Of a stretch of DNA of 64,000 nucleotides, positions 24,351 to 36,360 are shown piece after piece (the stretch's first letter is position 1; each line of letters opens with the position of its first letter). The notes under the pieces are model-generated. The model saw nothing but the letters and a program-made list of their open reading frames with translations, did not search any database and was not told the origin of the DNA. Origin of the DNA: Rhinopithecus roxellana. Its lineage: Eukaryota > Chordata > Mammalia > Primates > Cercopithecidae. The stretch spans positions 94,456,089-94,520,088 of the forward strand of contig NC_044551.1 in assembly GCF_007565055.1 (NCBI RefSeq). The letters run 5' to 3'. The position numbers and the translations under genes were made by a program.

Positions 24351-24551
24351 ACTGTAATCATAATAACATGAGGGGATATCTACTTCTCATTTCATGTATT
24401 TCCAAGAATCTGTTTAGAACTTTTAGCAATACTTGTTTTCAGTTTTCAACTTTCATGATAATGTAGAATTATTTTCTAAGAAGAATGTTTTAATCATTGT
24501 AATTCATATCTATAGTCTGCAAAATTTTCAACTAACCCTTGTGAACTCAAA

Positions 24552-25308
24552 ATATCTGAGACAGGTCTCAGTCAATTTAGAAAGTTTATTTTGCCAAGGT
24601 TAAAGATGCACCCGTGACAGTCCTGATGGCATGTGCCCGAGGCAGTCAGGGTACAGCCTGCTTTTATACATTTTGGACACATAGTACATCAATCAATACA
24701 TGTAACATTTACATTGGTTTGATCTGGAAGAGAGATTGAAGGAGGATGGCTTCCAGGTCACAGGTACATTTAAACGTTTTCTGATTAGCAACTGGTTGGA
24801 AGAGTTATCAGTAGAAAGAAATATCTGGGTTCAGGAAATCGAGACCATCCTGGCCAACACGGTAAAACCCTGTCTCTACTAAAATACAAAAAGTTAGCTG
24901 GGCGTGGTGGCGCATGCCTGTAGTCCCAGCTACTCAGGAGGCTGAAGCAGGGAAATCCCTTGAACCTGGGAGGCGGAGGTTGCAGTGAGTCGAGATCCTG
25001 CGACTGCACTCCAGCCTGGCAACAGAGCAAGACTCCATCTCAAAAAAAAAAAAAAAAAAAAAAAAAAACAGTCTGGATTATGAAGAGATGTTGGGGGCAC
25101 TTCGGTTTTGCCATGCAGATGAAGCCCCCACTAGCAGGCTTTAGAGAGAAAAGACTGCAATGTTTCTTATCAGACTTAAATGAGGCATGTCTGACACTCA
25201 CTTCCTGACATGGCCTGAACCAGTCTTTCATGTTAAATTTTAGAGTATCCCGGCTGAGGTCCATTCAGATGGCTGCAGGGGGCTTTCAATTTTTATTTTT
25301 GATTTTCA
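24552..25308 (-). mobile_element. ERV LTR, antisense, split by an Alu
   Basis: Left part: 'tgagacaggtctcagtcaat' and 'agaaagtttattttgccaagg' are the reverse complement of an LTR 3' end that includes an AATAAAC-type polyadenylation signal. Right part, after the Alu (25069-25308): 'cagacttaaatgaggcatgtctgac' wording and 'gtccattcagatggctgcagg' continue the same LTR to its 5' end near 25306. I recognise the LTR type but not its exact subfamily. Confidence 0.65.
24829..25068 (+). mobile_element. 5'-truncated AluS
   Basis: The Alu starts within the left arm ('aggaaatcgagaccatcctgg') and runs through the linker and the complete right arm to a long poly(A) at 25041-25068. It interrupts the antisense LTR. 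Confidence 0.9.
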
Positions 25309-26652
25309 CCCTACATGAAGCTTAGAATTCAATGTATTTAGGTATGTTATGTTACAGATATGTTACTAATAGTACTGATTTTTCTGGGTTTTATGAAACC
25401 GTGATGACCAGTTGCTGCCATTTTAAAAGCCTAGGAAAGTGAGCATAATTCAGAGAGCTTCTAATTTATGCTATCTCCAAATTTTGCTGATATATTGTTG
25501 GTTATACATAGGCAAAGTTAAAACATTCGTTCAAAAATAACCATTTTCATTATTTATTGAGTGTTTATTTACCGAATGGTCTGGCATCTTCCTTTGTAGA
25601 AAAGTAGTGATTTGTCATTTTGCTCAAGCATAACTTTGCATTGTGATTTTGTGACAATTTAGCTTAAAAGCTACTGAGTTTTAATTAGGCTAATAGCTTA
25701 AAATTATTGTTTTGATTACTACATAAATGTATTCAAAACTACTAGAGTATCCTGATTAAAAAGAAGAGATCCTGATTGAAAAGATTGGAAAAGAAATCAA
25801 ATATCAAAACTTTTTGTAATTTTTTTAATGCTTTGTAGGTACTGATTAAATACCAAAACTTTTAGCACCAATACTCATATTTAAATTTACATGTATACAC
25901 GCAATACAATCTAATGTCTTGCCTAGCCCAGGTTACTAAGTTGATTCTTGGTAATGAAGTCAACTTTTTCTAGGTAAACTCTCTAATGGAAATCATTAAA
26001 TATCCTGAAGAGGAGTGTATGTGTATGTATATATGTGTGTGTCTGTGCCCATGCATGTGTGTATACATATATTTCATGTGAATGATTTTTCAAAATGTAC
26101 AACCAGATTTTATTAATAAGCACTTTATATTAAAACAATGTATTTTAATAAAGCAATGTATTTAATGATGAAGCATAAAGGTGTTCTTTCTATACCTTTA
26201 ATACATGACTGCATATACCAACATTTACTTTCTAATTTTTATAATATTTGAAACCAGAAAGGGTTACCATTTTTAAGAAAGTGAAAACTGTAACCCTCAA
26301 TTGTCTCTTAATATTTATGTATAGCTTCAAATTAAGAAGCTGAGGATTTTCGTCATGTTTTCATGGACTTTGGAAGCTGGTCATTCTTGCTCAGTTTGCC
26401 CTTTGAGAGTTAGTAGAACCGCAAATTTAAGTAAGTCATTTGCATTTATATATTGAAATTTTCCATTATATAAAGGGCATTATTGTAAAAATTAATTGAA
26501 AAAATGTATATCGAGAACTTAGCAAAGTATGTGGTAAAAATGAACAATAAATAGTGACAACAGTTATTTTTGAATGAATGTTTTAACTTCTAGTTAGAGG
26601 GTGTTTATCAATTGTATATTCATCTTTTTGTTTTGCATTTTACACCAGTGTG
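25309..26652. other. Unassigned AT-rich stretch
   Basis: No recognised repeat. A GT/TA-rich patch lies at about 26018-26070. No credible frames. Confidence 0.5.
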
Positions 26653-26982
26653 ATTTTTATTTTATTTTATTTTTAGTTCCAGGATACACGTGCAGGATGT
26701 GCAAGTTTGCTACATGGGTAAACATGTGCCATGGTGGTTTGCTGCATCTATTAACCCATTACTAGGTATTAAGCACAGTAAGCATTTTTTTTTCCTGATG
26801 TTCTCCTTCCCCATGCCCACCACTGACAGACCCCAGTGTATGTTGTTCCCCTCCCTATGTCCATGTATTCTCATTGTTCAGCTCCCACTTATAAGTGAGA
26901 ACATGTGGTGTTTGGTTTTCTGTTCCTGTGTTAGTTGGCTGAGGATAATGGCTTCCAGTTCCATATATGTCCCTGCAAAAGT
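26653..26982 (-). mobile_element. L1PA/PB-type 3' UTR and ORF2 end, antisense
   Basis: A T-rich run is followed by the reverse complement of an L1 3' end: 'gtttgctacatgggtaaacatg' wording, 'ccatggtggtttgctgc', 'accccagtgtatgttgttccc', 'cagctcccacttataagtgag', and 'ttccagttccatatatgtccc'. It is truncated after about 330 bp. The 118-codon frame over it is antisense L1 and not a gene. Confidence 0.9.
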
Positions 26983-27481
26983 TGAAGTGTGCAGTAAGAG
27001 TATACATTGTGCTGTGAAATATGTTTTATATTTTGAAACACTTTAAAATATGCATGGTTTTATATAGTTTTAAATTATCTAAATGCATTCCTTGTTTGAT
27101 TTGCCAATAATTGAGAACAAGCAAATGAGGCAAATGAATATCTTTTGAAGTTGAGTGAAGTAATAGAACTCCATAGAGGCTTAACTCTAATATGACTATA
27201 AAAATATATTTTAATAAGAATTATTTCATTTTCTTACAATGATGTAAAGAAGAAAAACACTTAAGTTTGATCTAAAAACAACCATTAGTGCTCCAAACCC
27301 AGAACAGTAGTAAAAATAACACAGTTATTATTGAATTATTATTATAAAAGAAATATCAAATTAAGGGGGCACTTAAATTCGATAAAGTAGAGCCCCCTAT
27401 TTATATGTTCTAGAGAAGAGCAAAATGTTATAAACTCAACAGAGCATTTCTGAAAGGTGTAAACTAACAGCTATCAACCAG
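26983..27481. other. Unassigned AT-rich stretch
   Basis: No feature recognised. Confidence 0.5.
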
Positions 27482-27672
27482 ATAAAATTTTGTTTGCCAC
27501 AGGGCATCTGAAAATATCTAAAGACTTTTCTGATTGTCAACTAAGAGTAGGAGTTCTACTGTGATCTAGCAGATGGAGTCCAGGGCTGTTGCTCAACATC
27601 CTACAATTACAGGATGACCTCCCACAACAAAGAATTACTCTACGAAATGTCAATACTGTCAAGGTTCCTGAT
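27482..27672 (+). mobile_element. MER5A (hAT-Charlie non-autonomous DNA transposon)
   Basis: 'gatggagtccagggctg' then 'gctcaacatcctacaattacagg' wording and 'cacaacaaagaattactc', with the terminal 'gtcaatactgtcaaggttcctg', follow the MER5A order closely from the middle to the 3' end. Confidence 0.85.
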
Positions 27673-30600
27673 ATATAGAAACTTGAAAAGAACATGAAAT
27701 TTTAAAAAAAGAAACCTGTTGAACTACTATGAGAAGGACATAGCCAAAGCTACTCAAGACCTGAAATATCCAAAAGCTAAAGCAAGCCAATGTTGTAGGG
27801 AGTGCATGGGAGAAGTTGCTGTTGTTGTCGTTCCCCTTGTCCTTTATACACATGATGTTTGAAAGCATCCATAGCAGCCTTAGGTCTGACATCTTCTACA
27901 TGATGAGACGGCTGAAGGAGAGGACACTTTCCCAATAGAGCAGATTTCATAGGTTAAGTCAATTCTGAACCTGCTGTGGCCTAAAGTGAAAATGCCTGAT
28001 TAGAAGAGTGGTCACAGCTATGCTTAATCTCACTAGATTATCCCAGTGTGAACGTTCCATGGTTGATAGAAAAGATGACAATTAAGATGATGAAATATGT
28101 AAAATAGGAATGAAAAGGGATTATTTTGAGATATCTCAGACACTAACTCAAAGTTTAGAGTACAAATAGTTTATGTGGAAGGCAATCCCAGGATTCACTA
28201 GAAGGAAAATCAATAAAGAGTGACTACGAAGCAATTAAACGCAGAACACCTGAAGCTAAATGCTTCTGCAGAACACTATCAGACAAGTAAAAGCATATGC
28301 CGTAGAGCTATCTCTAAATAGAGAGTCAAGGCACTGAAGTTTTGGTATACGAATATTCATCAGTCAATGGATGAGAGCTGCTCTCTTGGGAATATTTTGC
28401 TGTGTAGGTGGAAATATTCCTATAGTTACTTTGCCTTATTGATCCTTGTTTCCTTTGGAATCATGCTGGATGGTAACCACTAGTATGTTGCAGCTGGCCT
28501 GTATGGCTGTGAGGGAGGGCTAACTGTGCCTCTCTCCCCAGCTCAGTGGTCAAGGATATCATATAGGTGGCTTCAAATAAATCCTGAAGAATTTGCACCA
28601 AGGAAAACAAGGTAAGAACGTCAGACGTTGGAAAAGTTTTTGCGATGCCTTTTTCTCAGTGAGTTGGTTGTTAGACCTTTATCAGCACAGCACAGCTCCC
28701 ACTTCATGGTCTTTCCTATAGGCAGCCAAATTCACTGCCTGGAGAAAAGGCACAGCCTGGTCAGCATACATTTGCTAGATCCATTCTCGGTTGCCTCTGA
28801 CTATTTTTTCTTTAAACACCGTATATACTTTATAATACTCTTATAATATAATACATGAACCAATATTGTACAATATTTTATATTGAACCAAAATGAACCA
28901 ATAATACAATAAACGAACCAATTAATGAAACAATATCGCTGTCAAACAGCACCTTTTACCATGCATATCAAATCTAATAAATTTCCCTTATGGAATATCA
29001 GAAAGAAATTGATTGTTGATCTTTCTTTGTATCAGCTGTTTTAATAATTTATCACAATAATAAAATTACAAGTTAATGCTTCAGTATAATATGAAGGAGA
29101 AACTACTAATAAGGAAATACCATTGTCTTTTCCAAAATATTATAAAAACAGTTTTAACATTTTTTAACTGTCATGTTTAGGTGAAATAAAGCTTAAGTAG
29201 AAGAAATACTCTATTGGTATATAATGTAACTGAGTTTGAAAATTGTTCACCTTTAATAAGCAATAAGAGCCCTGCAGTGTCTTCTTTAATTCCTTTAAAT
29301 AATTTATCATTTGAATCTCCCCTGCCTGGAAGTTATATAGGTTAAGTTACTACATTTTTTTTCTTCATCATGCCCTTTAGCTTATAACTACATCAAAGAT
29401 AGTTCTGAGCTGCTCTGAAAAAGTGGCTCCTCTTCAAAATGCATGCCGTTATTTTAAAAGATGTTATGCAACAACATGGCTTATTTGAAAAGACCACAGG
29501 ATTTATTTTAAGATGTCAAAATAGCACATTCAACATTGGCTTTAATCTTTATTTCTTTATTTAACATGGCTTTGATATAGTAAGCATATTAATTTGGTCT
29601 ACTTAAAACATTTATAAGTGTTTTTCTATGCAAAGCAATGAAATAATTAGAAAACTGAATATCAAAGTATGGTTGAAAATGCCTGTGACAGCCAAACCTC
29701 AGTCTCACAAGTATTCATGAGTATCATTAATACTCTTCAATTTGTGATATATAAAAATGAGGTCTCTAGTAAATGAGAAAATGTTCATTTTGGTTTGAGT
29801 GTTTCACTTAACCCTGATTAAAAAATAAATAAAATATTTAATAGGCCAAGTGCAAATCTTAGATGAGTATAAATCAACTATCATTCTAGATGTTATATTA
29901 CTATTTCATTGTCCCTACCCAATTCATTATGCCTTTTCATCAAAGCTTAAATAAAGTTAAACTGAAACTTTCAGTTGAATAATGTGGCATGGAAGTTGAA
30001 TGTTAGAATGATTTCTTTTAACATTTTCCCTCTTGTCATTTATTTTAACTACTGGCATTTCCGCAATCCAACTCCGTTGAAAATTTCCAATGAATGCCCA
30101 TATTTGTGATTAAGTTAATTTACTTAGTAGGCAGAAATTCTTCCTAGAAGATAAGCAGAGAATATAATAAAATCAAGACAATTTATATATGCATAATCTG
30201 ATACCTTACAAATGCTGTGATAAATATGCACATTTTTATAATCCTTAATTGTAGTTTATGTTCTAACACTCTGAAATATCAACCACTATAACACTCCAAA
30301 GCACTGGGCACTGAAATGAGATAAGGAATTTTTCACTAAAATTGTATTTAATTTAAATACATGTAACTTAAACTTTATATTTAAAAGTAACACTTTTATC
30401 TTGTAAAATTGGTCTTCAAATATTATTTTCTTTAAATATATGATCAGTAATTTAGAAAGCATTTTCATATAATGGTATATCTTTATTTACAGGTATTGAA
30501 ATAGTTGATGACCAACAAAATTACAATATTATCTTTTGCTATCCAAGTTTTCATTATCACCATATTTGCTTTTTCTCTGAGGATATGCAAAAAAAATATG

Positions 30601-31662
30601 CAAAATTCATTGTCTAAAAATTCATCATAACTAATGCCCAAATGAATATGAATGAAAATGTTTATTTTTGTTCAAGTTCGAGAAGCTATAGGAGGTAGTG
30701 TGTCATATCCCAGTTGTGTGTATGACAGGACCACCTCTTGTGCTCAGTAAATGTTACTTAAATGTGTTTGTTGTCCCTCTCATCTTCCCTTTTCTTACCA
30801 TGAGGGCTTATTGTTTCTGGGTCCTAAAGTTTACTCTACCAGGCAGTTGTAACACAACCACTCTGGTCTCAAATATAAGTGAGGAAAGGTGATGGACCTC
30901 CCTCCAAGACTAATCCTCCTTGTGAGAGTAAGCTTGGATGCACTTTTCATCCACTCTTCCCAGAGACAGCACTCTATATTTAATTCAATTTAACATGAAT
31001 GGTTATTTTACCGCAAATTTGTTTAAAAATTAGTTTAGTAAAATAAGCAATAAGCAAAAATTATCATTTGCTGACACATGCATCATCTCTGTGAATAGAA
31101 TAGAAGGAGTGTAACTTAATAAGCAACACAGTAATTGGATAAACTGCTAACAGGGATCATGAGAATATAATCTTTAATCAGCATGAATATCTAACTAGGT
31201 TCTCTATTCCTCCAAAAATACCAACTTGTTAATATGAATTCTTGATCAAATACCTGTATGACTACATTAAAATGAAAAATCCCACTTAACTTTCAAAGTT
31301 ACCTATTTGATTTATCTATAAGAAGTCTGCTTGAGGGACAAAAAAACCTAACATTGTATTATTCTTGTAGTACTTCTTTTACTTTTACTTCTGTGCTATG
31401 GTTCACAAGATCTCAACCAGTCTAGTGGTTTGTACTGTATCAGTTTAGTCAAGCTTGAAGATTATACCCCTTAGTTAAACAGCAGGTCGTCAATATGCCA
31501 AAACTTTAGGTATGTATAAGAACAAATTAAGGTGTACCATGAACTATCTATTAAAAGAGAGAGAGAGAGCAATTGTTCAGTAAATGGTTTTCCTGTATAT
31601 TTTCTGGCTATGATATATTTCTAATTCATTAGAGATAAACCAGCACTTCTGGAGTTGCGTAC
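27673..31662. other. Unassigned stretch, mostly AT-rich
   Basis: No gene recognised. The part at 28100-28620 contains LTR-like wording ('ggcaatcccaggattcac' near 28183) that I cannot assign. 28857-28930 holds a cluster of gaacca units and a 16-nt palindrome. 29000-30480 is AT-rich and featureless. A short GA run lies at about 31557-31569. Confidence 0.45.
28857..28930 (+). repeat. Clustered gaacca units with a perfect palindrome
   Basis: gaacca occurs at 28857, 28885, 28895 and 28915. aatattgtacaatatt at 28862-28877 is its own reverse complement. The cluster looks like local slippage in AT-rich DNA. Confidence 0.7.
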
Positions 31663-32240
31663 TGTTACCAACACACCAGGGGTTTGATCTGGATCCTGCT
31701 GTTCACTACCCAGAAGCCCATGACTGAGATGATGACTATTACCAAGGAACAAGGCTTTAATTGAGTGCTGCAGCCAAGGTGGGAGCTCAGTCTCAAATCC
31801 ATCTCCCTGACTGACTAAAGGTAGGGGTTTATGTAGTAGGGAAGAAACATAACAATGTGTAAGAAAACAGAAACTAGAGAGGGGCAAACAAATCATGTTG
31901 AATCAGTAGTCTGGCATCTCATTTTCTGGATATGGTGATCTGTTGAGTTTCAGTCTTTGGTAGTATTTTTGAGAGGCCTGAAGGAAGGAACTATGTTAAA
32001 ACAATGTAAGTTTCAAGCTTGAAGACCAGAAGGGTTAATTTATGTGTTTATTTAAAAAAAAGGAAAAACGATCTATGGGACTAGTGGGCTGGTTTTAGTA
32101 CTAAGCTTCAAGACACCCATTTGCATATAGAAATACACGTATGTCCATACATGTATTTCTATACATATATTCATTTATGAGTCTATATGTCAACTTTTTA
32201 AATGAATTGTCCAATAAAATAATTTAATAAAGAGCATTAT
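31663..32240 (-). mobile_element. ERV LTR, antisense, older host of the GC-rich LTR
   Basis: Read on the minus strand it ends 'ggtaaca' (plus-strand tgttacc at 31663) and has an ATTAAA signal (plus-strand tttaat near 31755). The plus-strand wording 'ggtttgatctggatcctgctg' and 'gggagctcagtctcaaatcc' is that of a common ERV1-type LTR whose name I cannot fix. It is interrupted at 32241 by another LTR. Confidence 0.55.
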
Positions 32241-33841
32241 TGATGGCAATGGAGGCCCATCTGGAGCAGCTGCTGCCATGATGCTCCCTGCAGTGGGAGA
32301 GGCGTGGCCAGGCCTGCATGCTCCATGGAGCCAGTGGGAGCTGGGAACAGTTGGAAGCCCTGCCCCCTTCTGAGTCGGTAGGGTGGGAGCTTCATGCTAC
32401 ATGGCCACAGCTGTGGTTGCCCAGCCATGGCTTTGGACGCAGGCATCCCTGTTCTCTTGTGGGTTGAGAGCAGGCAGGAGCCCTATGCTCCTGGACACTG
32501 TTGCAGCTGCCCAGCTGCAGCTCTTGGCCTGGGAGTCTCTGTGCTCTCAGGCACCAGGGATACCCCCACAGGCTTAGAACTGCCTGCTCCTGCTGCCTGG
32601 CCTCTCTCTACTCTCAGTGCTCAGTCTGATCTTGGAGCAAAGTTGAGGCCAAGCCTAGGCACTATTGCAACCCACCCAAGTATGCGCTCAGGGCACTACT
32701 GACATGAAACCCCCTTCTGACTTGGTCCCCTCCAGAATTTGGGTCCTAATGAACATGAGAAGGAGGCCAATGAGGGAGCTGAAAGCAGTTGGGTGCTGAC
32801 CTGCAGGCACCCCTCAGCACAAACAGCCTAGGTGCCATGGATGAAGGTCAGAGGCAGACAGGCTCCTGGCTGGAAAGGGGCAGGTCCCTGGTGAAGTCCC
32901 ACTCAGGCCAGATACCACCTGAAGCCTGGAGGATGGGCTGATTAACCAGAATAGGAACTTATGGTGCTTTTTCTGGGCCCACCCATGCCACCTGTGAACC
33001 AATCAGCATGTACATCCTTCCCTCTGAAGCCCATAAAAGCCTTAGACTCAGCCAGACTTGAGGAGATGATGGGACAGCCAGCTGCAGAGTGGAGCTACCC
33101 ACTACAGGGTCTCCTCTCTGCTAAGAACTGAACACTCATTGGGACACCCTGGCTGCTGAGAGGAGCTACCCACTGTGAATCTCCTCTGAGCTGTTCTATT
33201 TGCTTGATAAAGCTCCTCTTCATCTTGCTCACCCTCCATTTGTCCACCCACCTCACTCTTCCTGGAAGCGGGACAAGAACTTGTGACCCACCACATGGTG
33301 GAGCTGAAAGAGCTGTAACACAAAGTTGAAACAAACTTCTTGCTCACCACATTGCCAGAGACAAGGAGAGAAGAGAGAAGGAGAGAAATGCTATGACCCT
33401 TTGGAGATCCCAGACCTAGGAGCTCCCCAGCCAGGACTGTGATACCCTCTTTGGGGCTTGGCAGTTCCTGGCATCTCCAAGCTTCTGGGTACAACCTCAT
33501 TCCCTGGTGCTAGCTGTGGAAACTGTTTGAGGTATGCCTGGTCCAGCCACAGTCTTTAAGGGAGCTAGCACCTATCCTATGCCAGCTTCTGGAGCTGACC
33601 AACCCACTACAGCCAACATGCCTGGCTGTGCATAGTGGCTGGAGCTCATGCTGACTCGCTCACACACCCCTCTCTGCTTGTCTTGACTTTGGAGGCATGG
33701 GATCCAGGGTGGCAGTGTGAGCTGAACACAGCCTACCAGACTGAGTGGGGCCAGCAGGCCCAAGCAAAACTTGGGCAAAGGTGTCATACTGTCCACAGAG
33801 GCTTCCTGCTGGTGAAGTGACATCTCAAGGATCCTTTAACA
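32241..33841 (+). mobile_element. Long GC-rich solo LTR with 4-bp target duplication
   Basis: A sharp rise in GC marks the element. It begins TGATGG at 32241 and ends ACA at 33841, with ttat at both 32237-32240 and 33842-33845, as expected for an ERV class I insertion. Promoter-like parts run in order: CCAAT in 'gaaccaatcagc' (32999-33003), a TATA-like 'cataaaagcc' at 33032, and a polyadenylation-like 'gataaag' near 33206. At 1601 bp it is longer than most solo LTRs. No gag or pol sequence is seen. Several open frames of 60-130 codons in both directions come from the base composition and have no support. Confidence 0.7.
32999..33041 (+). promoter_or_regulatory. LTR promoter core: CCAAT and TATA-like boxes
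   Basis: A CCAAT box (32999-33003) lies about 30 bases before a TATA-like cataaaagcc (33032-33041). The likely start is some 25-30 bases further on, and the polyadenylation-like gataaag follows about 140 bases downstream of that. Activity in the present cell is unknown. Confidence 0.5.
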
Positions 33842-33845
33842 TTAT

Positions 33846-34631
33846 ATTTACAAGACTGTTCTCAAAGTATTAACAGGTATTTCAAATAATATTATTTAAA
33901 TATATGCCTAACCATTTAAAAATACCATTTAATCTAACCTCTTAAGAATTCTGAATGCAGAGGTTATAATTGCCCATTTTATAGATATTTATAAATATTT
34001 ACAGATATTTAGCAAATTGAAAGATTTATTAAAAGTACAGTTCGGTGGTGTGCCAAGATCTATCTCTAATATGATTTTCATTGAATTGATTTTCACTTGA
34101 ATTATAGCTTAAATAAATATCTTTCTTTACAATACCTAGAATTAAATAAAATCAATCTAGAGATTACATATATGTGTATATAATTGTAAAACAATGTTAT
34201 ACATAATTCCATATAAATATATGTAAATATATTTATACAATGTACGTATAGATAGCATTCAGCCACAGTATAATTTAAAAGCCTTCCATATTCTGCTCTG
34301 CAAATTCATTCATTCATTTAAAACTTACATTATTTAAATGAATCCTAAGGACCAACCTAGACTTCAGATTTTAAGGATACATCTTTATCTTCACCAGCAC
34401 TAATAATTCCTCAGCTGTAGTCAGAATGATGATCCCTCCTATGGTGTGAAGTTAGGCAATAAAAGTATGAAATCTGCAATTCTGTGGCTCCAGTGACAGC
34501 CAAAATTATATAATCTATTTCATAGGGCAAGTTGGGAGGTCTTTAAAAAGTACTTAAAGCAGAACCAGGAATCTGACATGTTCTGTTTACAGGTATCTAA
34601 TTTGGTTGTATATTTATTTATATATTTATTA
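33846..34631. other. Unassigned AT-rich stretch with a weak MIR trace
   Basis: 33920-34060 has an antisense MIR-like order ('gcccattttatagatatt' for MIR 'ccccattttacagatgag'), but it is too diverged for a firm call. Nothing else is recognised. Confidence 0.4.
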
Positions 34632-34918
34632 TTTTTTGAGACAGAGTCTCACTCTGTCACCCAGGCTGGAGTGCAGTGGTATAATTATAGTTCACTGCAC
34701 CCTTGATCACCCAGGCTCATGCAATCCTCCCACCTTAGCCTCCTGAGTAGCTGGAACTACAGACACATGCCACCACACCCAGCTAATTTTGTACTTTTTG
34801 TAGAGATGGGGTCTCACTATGTTGCCCAGGCTGGTCTTGAGCTCCTGGGCTCAAGCAATCAATCCACTTCCACCTGCCGAAGTGTTGGGATTATAGGCAT
34901 GGGCCACCCCACTTGGGC
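34632..34918 (-). mobile_element. AluJ, antisense
   Basis: This is a full antisense Alu from 'ttgagacagagtctcactctg' to 'gggattataggcatgggccacc'. 'aattatagttcactgcacc' and 'ctgggctcaagcaatc' are AluJ-type words. Confidence 0.9.
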
Positions 34919-35126
34919 TGTTTGTTTTATTTTGTTTCTATAGCAAATAGGCCATACATATGCATGGAGAATGGAATTTACTAAGTCTTGCTTTTATAAA
35001 AATTGTACTATGCTAAAAAAGTTATTGAAAATATTATATAATCTGGATTTCATCAATCAATTTAATACTTTTGAATTGGAAAACCTAAAGAAGTTGTGTT
35101 CATTTTATAAGTTTTAAAATATGTAG

Positions 35127-35409
35127 GGCCAGGCATGATGGCTCACACCTGTAAGCCCAGTACTTTGAGAGGCAGAGATGAGTGGATCACGAGGTCAGGA
35201 GATCGAGACCATCCTGGCCAACATAGGTGAAACCCCATCTCGACTATAAATACAAAAATTAGCTGGGCATGGTGGTGGGTACCTGTAATCCTAGCTACAT
35301 GGGAGGCTGAGGCAGGGGAATCACTTGAATCAGGGTGTTGAAGCCTTCAGTGAGCCAAGATCATGCCACTGTACTCCAGCCTGGTGACAGAGCGAGACTC
35401 TGCCTCCAA
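35127..35409 (+). mobile_element. AluS, diverged
   Basis: It runs from 'gggccaggcatgatggctcac' to 'agcgagactctgcctcc' with all Alu landmarks. The poly(A) is replaced by an AT-rich repeat. Confidence 0.9.
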
Positions 35410-35486
35410 ATATATATATTATTTAATATATATATAAATACATATATATTTTTATAAATAAAATATATAATATATATATTAAATAA
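35409..35486 (+). repeat. TA-rich microsatellite replacing an Alu tail
   Basis: tata and ataa units occupy the position of the Alu A-tail. Confidence 0.8.
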
Positions 35487-36217
35487 AGAAGTAGTGGAAA
35501 ATGTTTAGTGTTTCTCCCAAAAATCTTTGTGTATAAATATTTGCCTGCCTTGTTTCTTTGCATAAAACTACCAATTATTCTGTGAAGGCATCATTGTGCA
35601 GCGAATAGGAGTAAAGCTGTAATTTTTAAAATGTACGAAATTTTCATCAGCATTCTAACAAGCAGGCAGGTTTACGTTCTATTCTGTAAATGCTACTGCT
35701 GCTTCTGCTTCACAAGCCACTACTTACTCTACAAAGCTTTTGGTAGCTGGGAAATCTTTGGGAAATGAAATAAAAACTGGTGAAAAGTATGGCTGAATTT
35801 GACACAGATTAACACAGTCAATGCACCACTAAGACACAAGATTTAATTTTGATAATATCATTGTCTCAAGATGGACATGGGACTTTTCACATGTCAACAG
35901 AGTTCTGCCTGCACAAGAGAAATCTGAGCCAAATTGTTCCGTATAAGAATAGCTGCAAGATAAGATAGTACCCAGCAGTGCAAAAATCACTTAGGATTCT
36001 GTTACAGGTATCATGCAATTCAGGCGAAATTTGTAAGCACCTGTGTTATCTATTTCTCTGTATCTCTGAGTGAGAGAGGTATGTTGTGTTGTTAAGTGTG
36101 CCCATCCTAACACCACACAGAAGAATTGCCTCAACTGCACTGAAGCTGATTTCTCATGTCTCTGTCAAGACATCTATTATTTGATATGATATGTCTTAAA
36201 ATGTACATTCTTTCTCT
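35487..36217. other. Unassigned
   Basis: No recognised repeat or gene. Confidence 0.45.
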
Positions 36218-36360
36218 ACTTCTAATAAGCTACGTGATAGTGAAAAAAATCAATGAACATTTCTGATCTCCAGTTTCCTCATCATTAAAATGTTGATAAT
36301 ATTGCCTGCTTTTATTAACTTCCTGGTAAGTGTAACATTAAAGGAAATATTACTTATATG
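36218..36360 (+). mobile_element. MIR SINE
   Basis: 'aataagctacgtgatag' near 36223, 'tctccagtttcctcatcatt' near 36268 and 'aaatgttgataatattgcctgc' near 36288 follow the MIR core order. Confidence 0.7.

Noticed and set aside
26690..27046. 118-codon frame
   Set aside because: Antisense reading of an L1 3' UTR.
32394..33823. Many 60-132-codon frames on both strands
   Set aside because: They fall in the GC-rich solo LTR, where stops are rare by composition. No family resemblance.
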